A DNA stretch of 64,000 nucleotides, taken from the NCBI GenBank assembly GCA_022592445.1, contig JABYQR010000016.1:62001-126000 (forward strand), given 5' to 3'. How positions within the stretch are numbered: position 1 is the stretch's first letter; each line of letters begins with the position of its first letter. This stretch comes from Cytidiella melzeri (Eukaryota > Basidiomycota > Agaricomycetes > Polyporales > Irpicaceae). The notes under the pieces were generated by a model. It searched no databases and was not told the DNA's origin. It saw only the letters and a list, made by a program, of their open reading frames with translations. Shown piece by piece: positions 51,969 through 63,400 of this stretch. A program made the position numbers and the translations under genes.

Positions 51969-53760
51969 GATGAGGTTAAATGTAGGATGTTGCTTGAAGA
52001 GCGATGAAAAGGGTTGATTGATTGATAGCAAGACAGATAGCTGCAAGAATGAGTTTAGTACAGTGATGCAAGGTGAGTGTACCATGAACGACGATGTACT
52101 TACCGACCAGCGCTGAAGCAATGAATATACCTGGAGCTACGGGGGCTGGTACTTGAGGTGTGAGGACAGTAGTACAGGGGTTTCAACAAACTTGCAGGGC
52201 TCTCTGAAGCCCTGGGCAGTGAATGTTCCTTTGCAACGTGTCTCATCACCTCCTGCCCGATAACAGCCGCTGAAACATCTACAAAGAGAGAGTGAAACAA
52301 CCGCATGATAATTATCGCCTGGAGATCGCCTGAAACTCGAATCGGTATCTTGTCCTCTGTACAATATACATAAGTGGTGATCCGCACGAAACGTAGCAGC
52401 CCCAACGTGAGTCTCTGGACCCGTGTTCCAAGACGTTCTGCGTTTCGCCTCCCAGCTGCTACGCACAGGAACGGTCAGGTTAAACCAGGGACTCAGCTGG
52501 CAGTACGTCCTGTGCCACATGGATGGAAACAGGTGTGTCAGTCCCCATCTTTGCTTCAGGAACGTAGCGATTACCGGCTCTTTGAAGCGCGTAGATCACG
52601 CCCTGTCTTGCCTGAAGACAGGCAACCAACAAAGTTGACCCACATTCCGTCCGCTGAGGGGACAACAATGCATTTACGCACCAAGTGTGGCACTTGGCTT
52701 GTCTCTGTTCCGCCTGACATTTTAAGGATTTCTACGGAGGGCGCATACCCACGAAGAAAACCCCGTCTTCACCCACTGAGGGATCAATCGCTATTTCGTT
52801 GAGTAGTACGTGCTCTCTGCCAGTGGAGTGAAACACGCCCACCGAGACGTGTTAGACAGCTTTTAGCCGATCACATGGGTATAGCTTTGCTGATGCTCAA
52901 GGTTCGGCACCAGTGAGGCGAGTCCTTCCCAAGAGTGCGTACTAGGAGTCTGGTAACAGAGTGTCTTGGCGAAGAGAAGTTCTGCCGAGGCACGCTAAGA
53001 TACCTGCTTCTTACTCATGACAAGTGTAGCCACGGTCATTGAGGTTTGATGAGCATTGGCAACGACGCTTAAGCTTCAGCAAGCACCTCGCCATACTTAG
53101 GAGATCAAGATTTTAAGATGTTGGTGACTAAGGCGAGCTGAGAAACGACGTCAGTTACATTACGATGAGAATGGAGCTAAGTACTTATAGTGACTAGTCA
53201 TTGTCAGTGTTGGTCCTCCGTTTCGGCAGAGCACACAGACACCTTTATCGAAAAGTCAGAGAAACTTACAAGCCAAACGTTGTATATCCAAGCCACTCAC
53301 TTCACGAGCGTCACAATGAGCAGCTTCAACTTGTGTATGCAGCAATATGAGTTAGACAGAGATCCTGAGGCACGAAGGTTGAACGTTGAACGCCCGTCGA
53401 CTCTGCCTCGGGGAGACTAATATGAGTGTGACTTCGTTAACATTGAACTTGAACGGGTTGGAACGCCCTGAAACGCCACCACGACGTTGCCCAAATAGCA
53501 GCAAATAACGTCAACGCCCCCGTACCAGGTAAGTTTCTTCAGACGTCTACACACACGTCTCGCCCGGGTGTTTTGAATTCATCAGTGTCAAAGGTATCCA
53601 AGGGGTTGTTCATGCAAAATGGCTCAATCTACAAGGCTCCGATGATGATGCAGAATCCAGTGCGCGCACTTGCTCATGCTAAACGACTATCCAATCCGGG
53701 TATAATGCAAGTCCAGATGAAAGACGATGGGACCACGATTTCTTCAAGGAAGACCTGGGG
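51969..53760. other. 1.8-kb stretch without a supported gene
   Basis: The promoter of the small secreted protein lies at the left end. Open frames at 52137-52520 (minus) and 52374-52802 (plus) overlap and have no domain, signal peptide or splice partner. A short plus-strand frame at 53316-53420 is also unsupported. I see no repeat or RNA gene. Confidence 0.45.
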
Positions 53761-55728
53761 CTATCGTCGAGAGAGCGCAAGCTGCTGCAGAACCTGAAGC
53801 GCTTCGTCGCCGGTCATACTCGCGACCGTGGTAACGTCTGGGATAACCATGGTTTTACTCGTTGCGTGCACGACCAATCTTGCAAGAACCTCGCCCTAAT
53901 CAAGGGGTGGCTATGAGAACGAGTGGGAAACATTTTTGGGTGGTGTGACTTACAGCCTCCACAAGACATGCAGCCACGATTAGCCTACCAGGGAGTTGCT
54001 GTGTTTAGTATGTCTATCGAGTACTAATTCTATGAATTGCATACCAGATAATGATCCACGTTATCCGGTCCATGGCATTCGTGTTCAGGTGGTCGTGAAT
54101 GGCGTCGAGCTAATAGCGTATAAGTACACCGAAGATATCAAATACGCTCGGGCTGACCAAGTCTTCCGCGACCTTCAACTTTTCATTCAGCACACCAACG
54201 CGAATACCTGAAGACTATTCATGAGTGTTCATATCAAAGAGAACCGTCTTCTCCACTGACTTATCTCCATGTAATCCCTCACAGCGTCATACAGAGCCCG
54301 TAGACTCGCTTGTCCCTCTTCCCAGAACAGGTCGGGCACGTCTAGCACATTACTAACTAGATTGACATCTCTGCGGAGCTTAAAGAGCTTGCCAGTAAGT
54401 TTCAACGCGTCCGTACGTGTAAGCTTCAATGAACCGGTCAACGCCAAATGCACAGGTATCGCGGTTGTTGCGGGCGACGAAAGGATTGCGTTTGTCACTG
54501 TTTCGTAGCGGGCCATGAGAGTAGACTGGGCCAGTGCGTGTGATACTGAGAGAGTGAGAAGGACGGAGTGCGACTTGAAGGCTGTTGTATATCATCAGAA
54601 TCATGGCCGCTGCCATAACGCGATGGACCTACTAAAGAAGTCGTTGTATATGCGAGGATAAGCGATATATGGCTTGTACTAAGAAGAGCGGGGTAAGCGA
54701 TACTTCGTAGATGAGTGTAAAAAACCTACCTCATAATGACATTCCTCGACCTCCCACCGCTCTTCAGGAAGAGGCTTCTGCATGATGCCCGCGTTCTCAA
54801 CATCTTCGAGTATGCTATGTTCCTGCGAATCATCAAGTCCAAAGAAGACCACTACGCCATACTGAAAGAACACCGCTTCGCCAAAGGTTTCGGGGTCATT
54901 TAGCGGCGAAAACCGTCTTGGCGGAGGGAGGGGAGATACTGGACTATCAGGTGGCGGGAGCCGAGGCGTTTCCACGTCTATGTAATGACCATCCGTAGGG
55001 GACGTCCCAGGCGAAAAGCCGTTCAGTTGTGCAGTAGCCGAAGTGGAGAAATACGCAGCCTCATCCGCGGTCTCTTCCGCTTCAGACACAGGTGCTATGC
55101 TATCGTCTGCTAGAGGCGTAGGCATCGCGGGTTTAGCGGACGAACGTATGTTTATTCCGGGACCATAGCCAGGCAGTAGCGGTAGATGATACATCTAACA
55201 ATGCCGGTCTATCAGCGAGGTACAAACGGAGAAGATAATCAAGGAACGTACCACGTATACTGCCTCGTCAAAGACTCTAGGCTGCACATTGTGCTCTCGT
55301 TTCAGGAAAGTGGCAAGTAACTTTGTCTTGATACCTTCCGAGACACAATACGCCGTCATCCGCTTGAACCCTGCCTTCTCCCTCTGCTCCTTGCTCATAC
55401 GCTCGCCCTCGCTTTTCACGTCCCTAACACCACGATCCGTCTCGTAACCATGCTGAATATTGTCATCGTCTTCTGCGAGGAGCGGTTTGGTCTGTGGCTC
55501 TGACGGAAGAACGACAAGTTTCTGTGTAGTCTTGGAGGTCCTTTGTGCCTGCTTCGCGCCTGCGACTGGTGCTATTCCTGCCGCACGAGACAGACCACCA
55601 GAGAAAGACGGTCGACGGGCAGGAACACGAGCTGGACCTGCTGGACCTGCTGCAGACAACGCGCGTTTGGGTCGCCTGAGAGAGGGCAAGGGCGTGTTGG
55701 GCGCACGACTAGGGCTTGGTCGAGACAT
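53761..55728 (-). CDS. RMD1/DUF155 family protein
   Basis: RMD1-type proteins (DUF155) are membrane-anchored; relatives act in mitochondrial translation or in sporulation and vesicle processes, with no settled biochemical role. The start is MSRPSPSRAPNTPLPSLRRP. A disordered basic region precedes MTAYCVSEGIKTKLLATFLK, HNVQPRVFDEAVYV, then after a Pro/Ser insert the family core FGEAVFFQYGVVVFFGLDDS and CHYE, HALAQSTLMARYE and LFKLRRDVNLVSNVLDVPDL. The C-terminal exons continue through VLNEKLKVAEDL, LDAIHDHLNTNAMDRITWII, LIVAACLVEAG and VVHATSKTMVIPDVTTVASM, stopping at 53761-53763. The helix near RITWIIIW is the expected C-terminal membrane anchor. Chance plus-strand frames cover these last exons and could mislead a gene finder. 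Confidence 0.9.
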
Positions 55729-56436
55729 ACGTTAATCGAAAGCCAAAGTACCGTGTTCCGACGAGGAGTGCTAGTTCTAGGTTTCGTTTGGATCTTTGGG
55801 CCAGCCTTTCCAGGGAGATAAACTATGTGGCCAAGGCTGCTGGCTACGTGTCTTTGGAAAGCCTCTTGAGACGGATAGTGAAGTCAGTACCACTAAGGTG
55901 GTGGCAGCTTTGAACTCGGTTTGAACCCACAAAAGCCACCAGAGCGCCTGCGTCATACCTAAGTGAAACCAACTGTATATATACCGGTACCAACTGCCAG
56001 TGCAGCTGTATACCAGTACGTTTTGTATTCTGAAAAGATACTCACGTCTATGCACTGATAATCCACGAAGTTGGAAGAACGAGAATGAATCATTGCAAGA
56101 GCCCATTTGTACATGTTTAGCTACCTATGTGCCCCAGTATATGTACAATAACATCAATGCTAGCTGAGCCGTCGTGGAAAGGCAGTAAAGGAGCGCATTA
56201 AAGGAATTCAATAGTCCGTGTGCAAAGGAGGAGGATGCGAAAACGAGCGACGGCGCGGTGGCGAAGAAGACCTGAACGAGAGCGAGGATATGTTTTACAG
56301 AGGAAATATAGGTACAGATGCGAACGAAAGTATAATAATAAAAGAGCTTTCCTTTGCGTGGTCCAATTTCGAGTCCATTGATATGCATTGCGTTCAAGAA
56401 TGAGGGGATGAAGGTGAATGAAAGGGACGATGCGAG
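55729..56436. other. intergenic region
   Basis: About 700 bases: the RMD1 promoter and the 3' flank of the next minus-strand gene. A hydrophobic minus-strand frame at 56125-56397 has no splice partner or family resemblance and probably lies in the 3' flank. Confidence 0.4.
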
Positions 56437-57077
56437 CTATGCAAGGACGGTCATTAGACCCTTGACACCTTGTGCATGGTCGAGCGCAACGGGTTGCTGA
56501 GGGTCTGGAATACGTGATCTTGTAGCGTATGCAATGTAACGAATCTGTATATTCGAAAAGAATTGCGTAGGTAGCAGCAGAAAGTAGCGCAAAACACGAA
56601 GCCTTACAGCAACTTTGTAGACACCGTCACGTCGAGGACTATGGATGTAACTAGTCCATCTAGATGGAGGTGATGATAAGAGCGACATTATAATGCGTCA
56701 GAAGAGATAACTCACTGCTCATCTACGAGGACTTGGCAGCCAATGCTTTGTGCCTCCTCTAGTAGCGACGCTCTCATAGTCCTCAGTAGCTTCTTCACGT
56801 CGACACCATCTCGGCACAGAAAATGGCGGTCCTCGACCAAAGCAATCTTTCTCGGAGACGTCTTGTCGTCCCCACTGAGAGTCGGGTGCGTCTTTGGCTC
56901 TCCAGATGAGGACCGTATCGGGTACTGTCTTGCACGGTCCTCGGCCTGATGGCTTTGGCGCCGCAGCTTGACAATCAAGTTGGCAACATGGGGCAGGCGA
57001 AGCGGGCTGTAATTTGTTGGTGAACGTGAAGCAGAGCGTGAAAAGAGTGGCGAGGAAGGCGGCGTGCTGAACGACAT
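56437..57077 (-). CDS. small protein of unknown function
   Basis: Three exons join in phase: MSFSTPPSSPLFSRSASRSP with LPHVANLIVKLRRQ and VDVKKLLRTMRASLLEEAQS up to QVLVDEQ; then WTSYIHSPRRDGVYKVA; then IRYIAYATRSRIPDPQQPVA and HAQGVKGLMTVLA. The second half reads like a compact beta-strand domain (YKV, IRYIAYAT, GLMTVL). I do not recognise it. The start at 57077 is chosen because MSFSTPP is the usual kind of opening. An in-frame ATG further upstream would add a basic Ser-rich leader. Phase-clean splicing supports a real gene of about 165 residues. Confidence 0.65.
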
Positions 57078-57391
57078 TACAGCAGAAAGTGAAGAGGAAA
57101 GAGCAGAAGTTTCAGCGCGGCTCTGGCGTCGTGGCATCCACGTCTTTTTGAGCGGGATCAGCCTATTTATGGTAAGCGTAGAACTTCGAGCCGAGCCGCT
57201 CAATGGTGACACTAAAATTGAGTCATGGATCTTTTTATTTGATTGAATCATAGAGCTGGTCGTCGGCCGTGCAGAAACAGCGGGCAACAACCAGAGGAGC
57301 AACAAGAAGAAAACAAAATCATCAACTCGTGGATTTTGCTCGAAGAGCTGTATGCCGAACTACTGTGCAGCATGCAACAATGTAGAGTGTT
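57078..57391. other. short intergenic region
   Basis: About 310 bases between two minus-strand genes: the promoter of the small unknown gene and the MAK5 3' flank. No feature. Confidence 0.4.
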
Positions 57392-60256
57392 GTTAATCTG
57401 CCGTAAGGCCCGTCCATATCTCCATCTCTGGCTTGACCTGAACCTTGCGACGTTTCGTGGGAAGCACATCCTCCCCCGCCTGAGACTTCTTCAACCCAAG
57501 CATAGTTTCGTGGTCTGCACAACGTCAGAGCCGAATCATAGAGTCAAAGCCTAGCGTACTCACAGCTACCCTCCATCACGTCGTCCACGATGTTCCTACT
57601 TCCAGATGTGATATACCTCGTAGAGATGCCCCGAGCCACAAGGGGCTGTGCTAGTAGTCGTTTGAGCTCAGCCTTCAGGCCAGCTGTCTTCGCGCTCGCA
57701 TTCTTCCGTTGATGCTTTGTTGGTCCACCCTTGCGCTCGTCATCCGAGCTATATACTATAATCAGCGTATGTCAGGGGTGTATAAGCAGGTTGTGCATAC
57801 CTCAACCCAAAATCAGAATCCAACACTATCTCCATTGCGTCCGCCGCTTCTTTTATCCAATGCTTTTCGTGGTTCTCCTTTTTGATTTTATGCTGAGCAT
57901 TATCAATCTGACGAGCCAGCTGGATTCGTTCCTTCAGCTTATCCAACAAATAATGCTCCACGGGTATCTCCGGAATGTCGTCCTCATCTACCAGCACGCA
58001 TATCTCACGTCAGCGGAGACAGTGAAGGCCTTCTGGATGTACTTACTACGCTTGAGACTACCGAGCAGCCCCCTGACGAGTTTACGCTCATCTGGCGCGC
58101 ACATAAGGAGACTGAAACCACTACGCATGGCACGCGCCGTCCGGCCATTACGGTGAACGTACACATCCGCAGATCGAGGGATCTGATAGTGGACCACATG
58201 GTCGACAGCAGGTATATCGAGACCACGAGCTGCAATATCGGTTGCTAGCAAGACCGAGTGTGGAAGAGATTTGAACCTAAACCAGGAATCAGATATAGAT
58301 TCACATCTGACAAAAGTGTGGTTACCTATCAAGGTTCTTGAGCCGCTGACGCTGTTCGAGCTGTGAGTGAAGGGGGAATGCCTTCACCTCAAGCAGTTCC
58401 ATGAGGGGAATAAGTCGCCGAATTCCGTCTATGGATGAAAGGAAAACGAGCGTTCGTCCTGGATATCTCAGAAGGAAATAATACAAAAAGGCATCCTGAT
58501 GCTGGTCAGACATAACAATGCGGCTGCCTTGAATTCTTCCAGAGCTCACCTTGTCGGTTACCAAGCAATCAATTTTGCTTTCCTTCAGCGTCGACACAAC
58601 TCCGCCTTCTGGACTAAGATCGATGATTTCCGGTTCAGGGTCTCGGAAGTCGAGCCGCATTAAAAGGTCATCTACAGGGTTATGAGTGCTTTGTTGAGCT
58701 TATTTTGAGATTCCGCGACGTACCAAGGGTAGATGCAGGTTTTTGGCGTTTCTTTCCTGTTGGCCGCTTATGTTTTGTGAGATTACGCTGCAGATCCTTG
58801 CTTAGGGTAGCCGAGAACACAAATGTCTGGAGCTCATCCTGTGCTAACGTGCGGACAGCGTCAGGTTCATCGTTGCCTGGAGAGTTGCCGAAATCGGATT
58901 CAATTTTGTCCTCCCTGACCGAAGTGATCAGCATAAATGCACGCTTAAGGTAGTAAAACGCACTGTGACTGCCTCAGCGTTAACCGCAAGATGTTGTCAA
59001 GTTCAGCGAAATGTCCAGTTTCTATCATGCGGTCTGCTTCGTCGAGAACAAGAAACTTGAGTTCCTTGATTTGACTTGCTAATTCGTCATCCTATGCTCG
59101 AGTGCACCCATAAGATCCGTTGCCGTTTGAGACATTCCAGAGACACACCTCTTGTAGAATATCCCACAGTCGACCAGGGGTGGCGACGAGCACGTCTACC
59201 CCACGATCCAGTATTCGACGTTGCTTCTGCGCAGACATTCCTCCTACAATAGCTGCAACACTAACTAACGGAGGTCCTTTTGACTTCGCTAACGCTGTAG
59301 TCGGTTCTTCTTTCCCCTTGCCCTTCTTGCTTGTGGCACGCCACTGTTTATCTGCCGCAGTGAGGAGCGAGCTATGATCATCCTCTTCCGTCTTAACTTC
59401 TGACGATGATAATATCGAGTTCATGCAGGCATTCAGATGTGATGAGACTTGTAGAGCCAATTCACGCGTCGGAGCAAGGACAAGAGCCCGCACTGGTCGC
59501 CTGCTTTGTGAAGCTCTTGCTTTGGCGGTCGCATCGCCCAGAAGACGATTCAAGACAGGTAACCCGTAGGCAAGAGTTTTACCTGAGCCCTACCTGTAGC
59601 GTCAGCATGAACTAAATCAGCTTTGACGAGAGATTCCCCCGACGTACCGTCTGTGCAACTCCGATTACGTCTTTGCCTTTCGCAGCAGCAGGCAGGGCCT
59701 TTGTTTGAATAGGTGTAGGCGTAGTAAAGCCCTGCGCATATAATGCCCGGTACAGGTGAGGATGCAAAGAGATTTTATGCCATTCTGGTAGCAGTGCTTC
59801 TGCTGCAAGAGAGCTCTGTTAGCTCGTTTCTGTGATTGATATATGCATTTGCATACAATCAAACGGGGGCACCGGCTCTTGCAATATGTCCGCAACGGGA
59901 GTGTTGGATTTGGAGCTAGAGGCAAGACCATTGTGACGGACTTGGTTTGTCGAAGATTTCGACACCGCTTCCTGCACCTGCAAGCCAGTTAGTTGCCATA
60001 CACCATTTGATTGCAAGCTAAGCACCTTGAACTTTGCTACTTTGCCACCCGCGTTCTGCTCATAGACAACTTCCACGCCCTCCGCCTCCTCGAGTTCCAA
60101 CATGCCATCCATATCACTGTGGAACCCTGCCTCTTGTCTGTTCCTCACGGTCTTCCATGGCAGGTCGTCTGCCACTAAGTGTTGTGTTCTTGGTTTCTTT
60201 CGGGAAACGGGTGCCGCCAGCGCAGACTTGCGCTTGAGTAACAGCTTCTCCGACAT
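57392..60256 (-). CDS. mak5: DEAD-box RNA helicase MAK5/DDX24
   Basis: A nucleolar ATP-dependent RNA helicase for large-subunit ribosome assembly. The start is [21 protein letters not shown] family block precedes the core ([34 protein letters not shown]). The Q motif region is [20 protein letters not shown] with [10 protein letters not shown]. Motif I is [16 protein letters not shown], Ia [14 protein letters not shown], then [26 protein letters not shown], motif [16 protein letters not shown], motif [15 protein letters not shown], then [30 protein letters not shown] and motif [15 protein letters not shown]. The tail ends in [11 protein letters not shown] long insert between motifs Ia and Ib ([17 protein letters not shown]) is typical of DDX24/MAK5. 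Several short introns. It is divergent from ATG11. Confidence 0.95.
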
Positions 60257-60478
60257 AGGTCGTGATATAGAACTAGAGTAACTGATAGAGCATGAAGGCA
60301 CAGAGTCAAGCTTGTATCAGCGGAGTGCAGCCAAACTTTTCCGAACAGACTCGATCGGCGATCATATGACGGGCGCTACGCAGACCTGTGGCCGTTGGAG
60401 TTGCCGAAAGTAGACACCAACGCTTCAGGGAGGGAGCGAGGCCGCAGCGTCCAGCAGCCTTGCGCCTTGACTCAAACT
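60257..60478. promoter_or_regulatory. shared divergent promoter, MAK5 and ATG11
   Basis: A 222-base gap between two start codons facing apart. No named motif was recognised. Confidence 0.4.
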
Positions 60479-63400
60479 ATGATACAGATATGTCGGGCAG
60501 AAGACGGCCAAACATTCGAAGTGAGCGCAAGTTCAGCGGTCGTTGAGTCTCACACGTTTTCTGAACATGTGGCTTTGCAGGTGAACGCTAGCATCTGGGA
60601 TATTGAACGGTATGTGCGCTGTTATACCTCATTAGCTAGCTGACTTTCGGTATAGACAGGGCTTGGAAAGATTCTTGAAAGATGAGACTGGCGTGGAAGA
60701 AGAAGATATACTGGCGTATCTAGCAGACGGACGCCGGTTGCGTAATGAGAACACTCGGGATTTAGCAGGGGCGGAGGACCAGGTTCGTGGTGGCCAATTA
60801 TCAGAGGGAATACATTCAGCTCATACTACTCAGACAATATATATATTTAACAAGTCATATCTGGACCTTGACCTTAATTTGGTCCTGCGCAAGCTGCGAG
60901 TGGAGCCACCGTTGCAACCAGCAGTCGAAGGTAAGTAATACCTCAAGTCTCATAATGCTTAAATATAATGATTTTATATCCCAGAAAGCATTGCAGCAAC
61001 TCCCCCTCTTCGTCCGTCTCACCTCGCATCATCCTACCTGCGCACAGCACACTTGCACCACGAAGAAGTCAGCCATACTCTCAAGTCATTACGCTACCAG
61101 TATGAAGCGCTTCGTATCGCTTCTAGCTCACTGGACCTCCATGTTCTCGCCATCCAGGAGGCCTTCGATGGTATAACCTCAAACGCCGAACATGAACTTC
61201 AGAAGCAAGAAGCTCTGCTCGCTGGGTTGGACGCGGATTTGGAAATAGTTCAACGTGTCGCTATACACAAGGAGTTTGTGAGCCCCACCGTGCGTAAGGC
61301 TATGGAACTCGGGGAGCGAGGGCGCACACTGGGTGACTATGTTAGTCAAGTGAAGATGAGGCAGGTAGCGGAGACATGCGCGAGGACACATAGTGAGTAA
61401 ATGCATGCTAGTCCTAGGCCATGCTGAAATACCCCTCAAGAGGATTTGAAGGATAGAACCAGTCATGTTCAGGACCTGATGACCAGGCTACGCGATGGAA
61501 CTAACACGATTCGTGACCTGGTATCCGATAATAGGTCAGTGTCATATGCTGACTCGGCTGTTAGTGTGTTCTAATAGGTAACTCAGCCCTCTTCAAGAGG
61601 CGGACTCATGCAACAGGCGGTCTCAAGAGGCCTCAACGAAGGTTACGAATTTGGCCGCTGCGCTCGATAGTAGGTGCCCTACCTTATCCGGCAAGCGCAT
61701 ACACTAACCCATACCAGAGCCAAATGTGCCGACAGACAGGCTCGTGCAAGGTACAGATAGCTACATCGCAGCATTGCAGAATCTTTCTGATCATGTGCAG
61801 AGATGCGCCAGCTTGATGCGGCTTTACGCAATGATTTGCGAAGGATTACGGAGGTTAAGGTGAGTGTTCACTCACAATATATCCCACATCTGATTCATCA
61901 TTGGTACACAAGAATACTTATACAGAACGATATATAAGTGGACTGCGTCAAATCAGCGAGCTCAACACGTATCTCGTTCAGCTACCGCCGACCCTCACCT
62001 CGTTGCAATCATCGTTCCGAGTGAAGACCAGCTTCTCACACATACAGCGACTACACAACATGCTTTACGCTTATGGCGCAACCGTCGTTGAGATTGTTCG
62101 TCGGAAAGAGTTTTGTGAGTCGCCTCAAGCTGTGTTACAGACCAATAGCCTGAATGTTCCGCAAGCACAATTTTTCTACCAGCGTGCGCAGAACATTTTA
62201 GAGGTCATGGCAAAGCTGTCGTACGTTTCACTTGTCATTCGGACTTTCTATGATTGCTTACGGACAGTAGTGGGAGCGAACGAAAACGCAGGCAGCTCTA
62301 TCGCTCTGAAGTTCATGGACAACTGCCTTTCGATACGAAGGGTTTGGATGATCCTGTTCCCACCATCGACTTCACCTCTGCGGGCTCATCCGATATACCC
62401 TATACCCTTGAGCGTGTGGATATCAATGGTATGATTCTTGGTCCTCATTCTTGCTCCGTTTATGACGCTTCTAATATACCACTCACAGACCTACTTCTCG
62501 CCTTGGATGACTTGGAACATTTTGCACGGGATTCTCCCCATCCAGCAACGTTGTCTTCCGTACAAGAGGCTCGTGCTAATCTTGAGAAGCTTATACATAA
62601 AATGGACGGCCTAGAGGCCGGCTTCGATCGAATAGCAGAACGTTCATGTAAGTGCTGTTCTCTCAACGTACATCTCTTGCATTGAGGATGACAACAATTA
62701 CAGTGTTGTCCACATCACGCCTGTTCGAGCATCGCCGACGTAGTAAGTTATTGCTGTGACCTGTATCAGAATTTCTGTTTACCTCACTGCAGCAGCAGAA
62801 GACGACGAGCAGCTGGTAGCAGACTTTGAAGCCCAGCTGACGCAGGTCACTCAGGCGAAATCACTCCAAGAACGACAATTCGCTGAGCAGTCGCGGGCGC
62901 AAGAGGATGAAAATACCCGCTTGAGGTCTCAGCATCAAGCTGCAGAACGTGCCCGAGATCAGCACGAGCGGGAACTCCATGCCGTGAAAGCACAGCTCGA
63001 AAGCGAATCAAACTCCCGCCAGATTTTGGAACGTCGGAACTTAGAACTATCTGCTGAAGCCGATTCGCAGCGGACAGCCCTCGCAACCGCGTTGTCCGAA
63101 GCCACTGAGCGGACGCAGGATGCTGAACGTCTTCGGCAGGAACTTGCCCAGGTCCGAGCCGAGTTTGAAGAGATGAAGGATTGGGAGCTCCGGAATACGG
63201 AAAAGACCAATGCCCTTCTTGAAGATCAAGCGGATACGTTGCGACGTTTGGAGGAGGCACGAGCACGTGGAGAGGATCTCGAGGTAGAGATTCAGGCAGC
63301 ACGGCGGGAGAGCGAGGAAGTGAAGCGGGCGCTTGCTGAAGCTGGCAAAGAGAAGGACCGTTTACTCCGTACCCAAGCATCGGAGCATGACCGGATCATG

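Noticed and set aside
52137..52802. Overlapping open frames of 127 and 142 codons on opposite strands
   Set aside because: Neither has a domain, a convincing signal peptide or a splice partner. Overlapping frames of this length occur by chance at this base composition.
53316..54211. A plus-strand multi-exon hypothetical gene (frames reading VVVNGVELIAYKYTED and DHDFFKEDLGLSSRER)
   Set aside because: These frames are the antisense of the RMD1 C-terminal exons from 53761 up. The minus strand gives conserved family sequence, so the plus-strand frames are shadows.
56125..56397. A hydrophobic minus-strand frame of 90 codons
   Set aside because: It lies in the flank between two minus-strand genes, has no family resemblance and no supporting splice sites.
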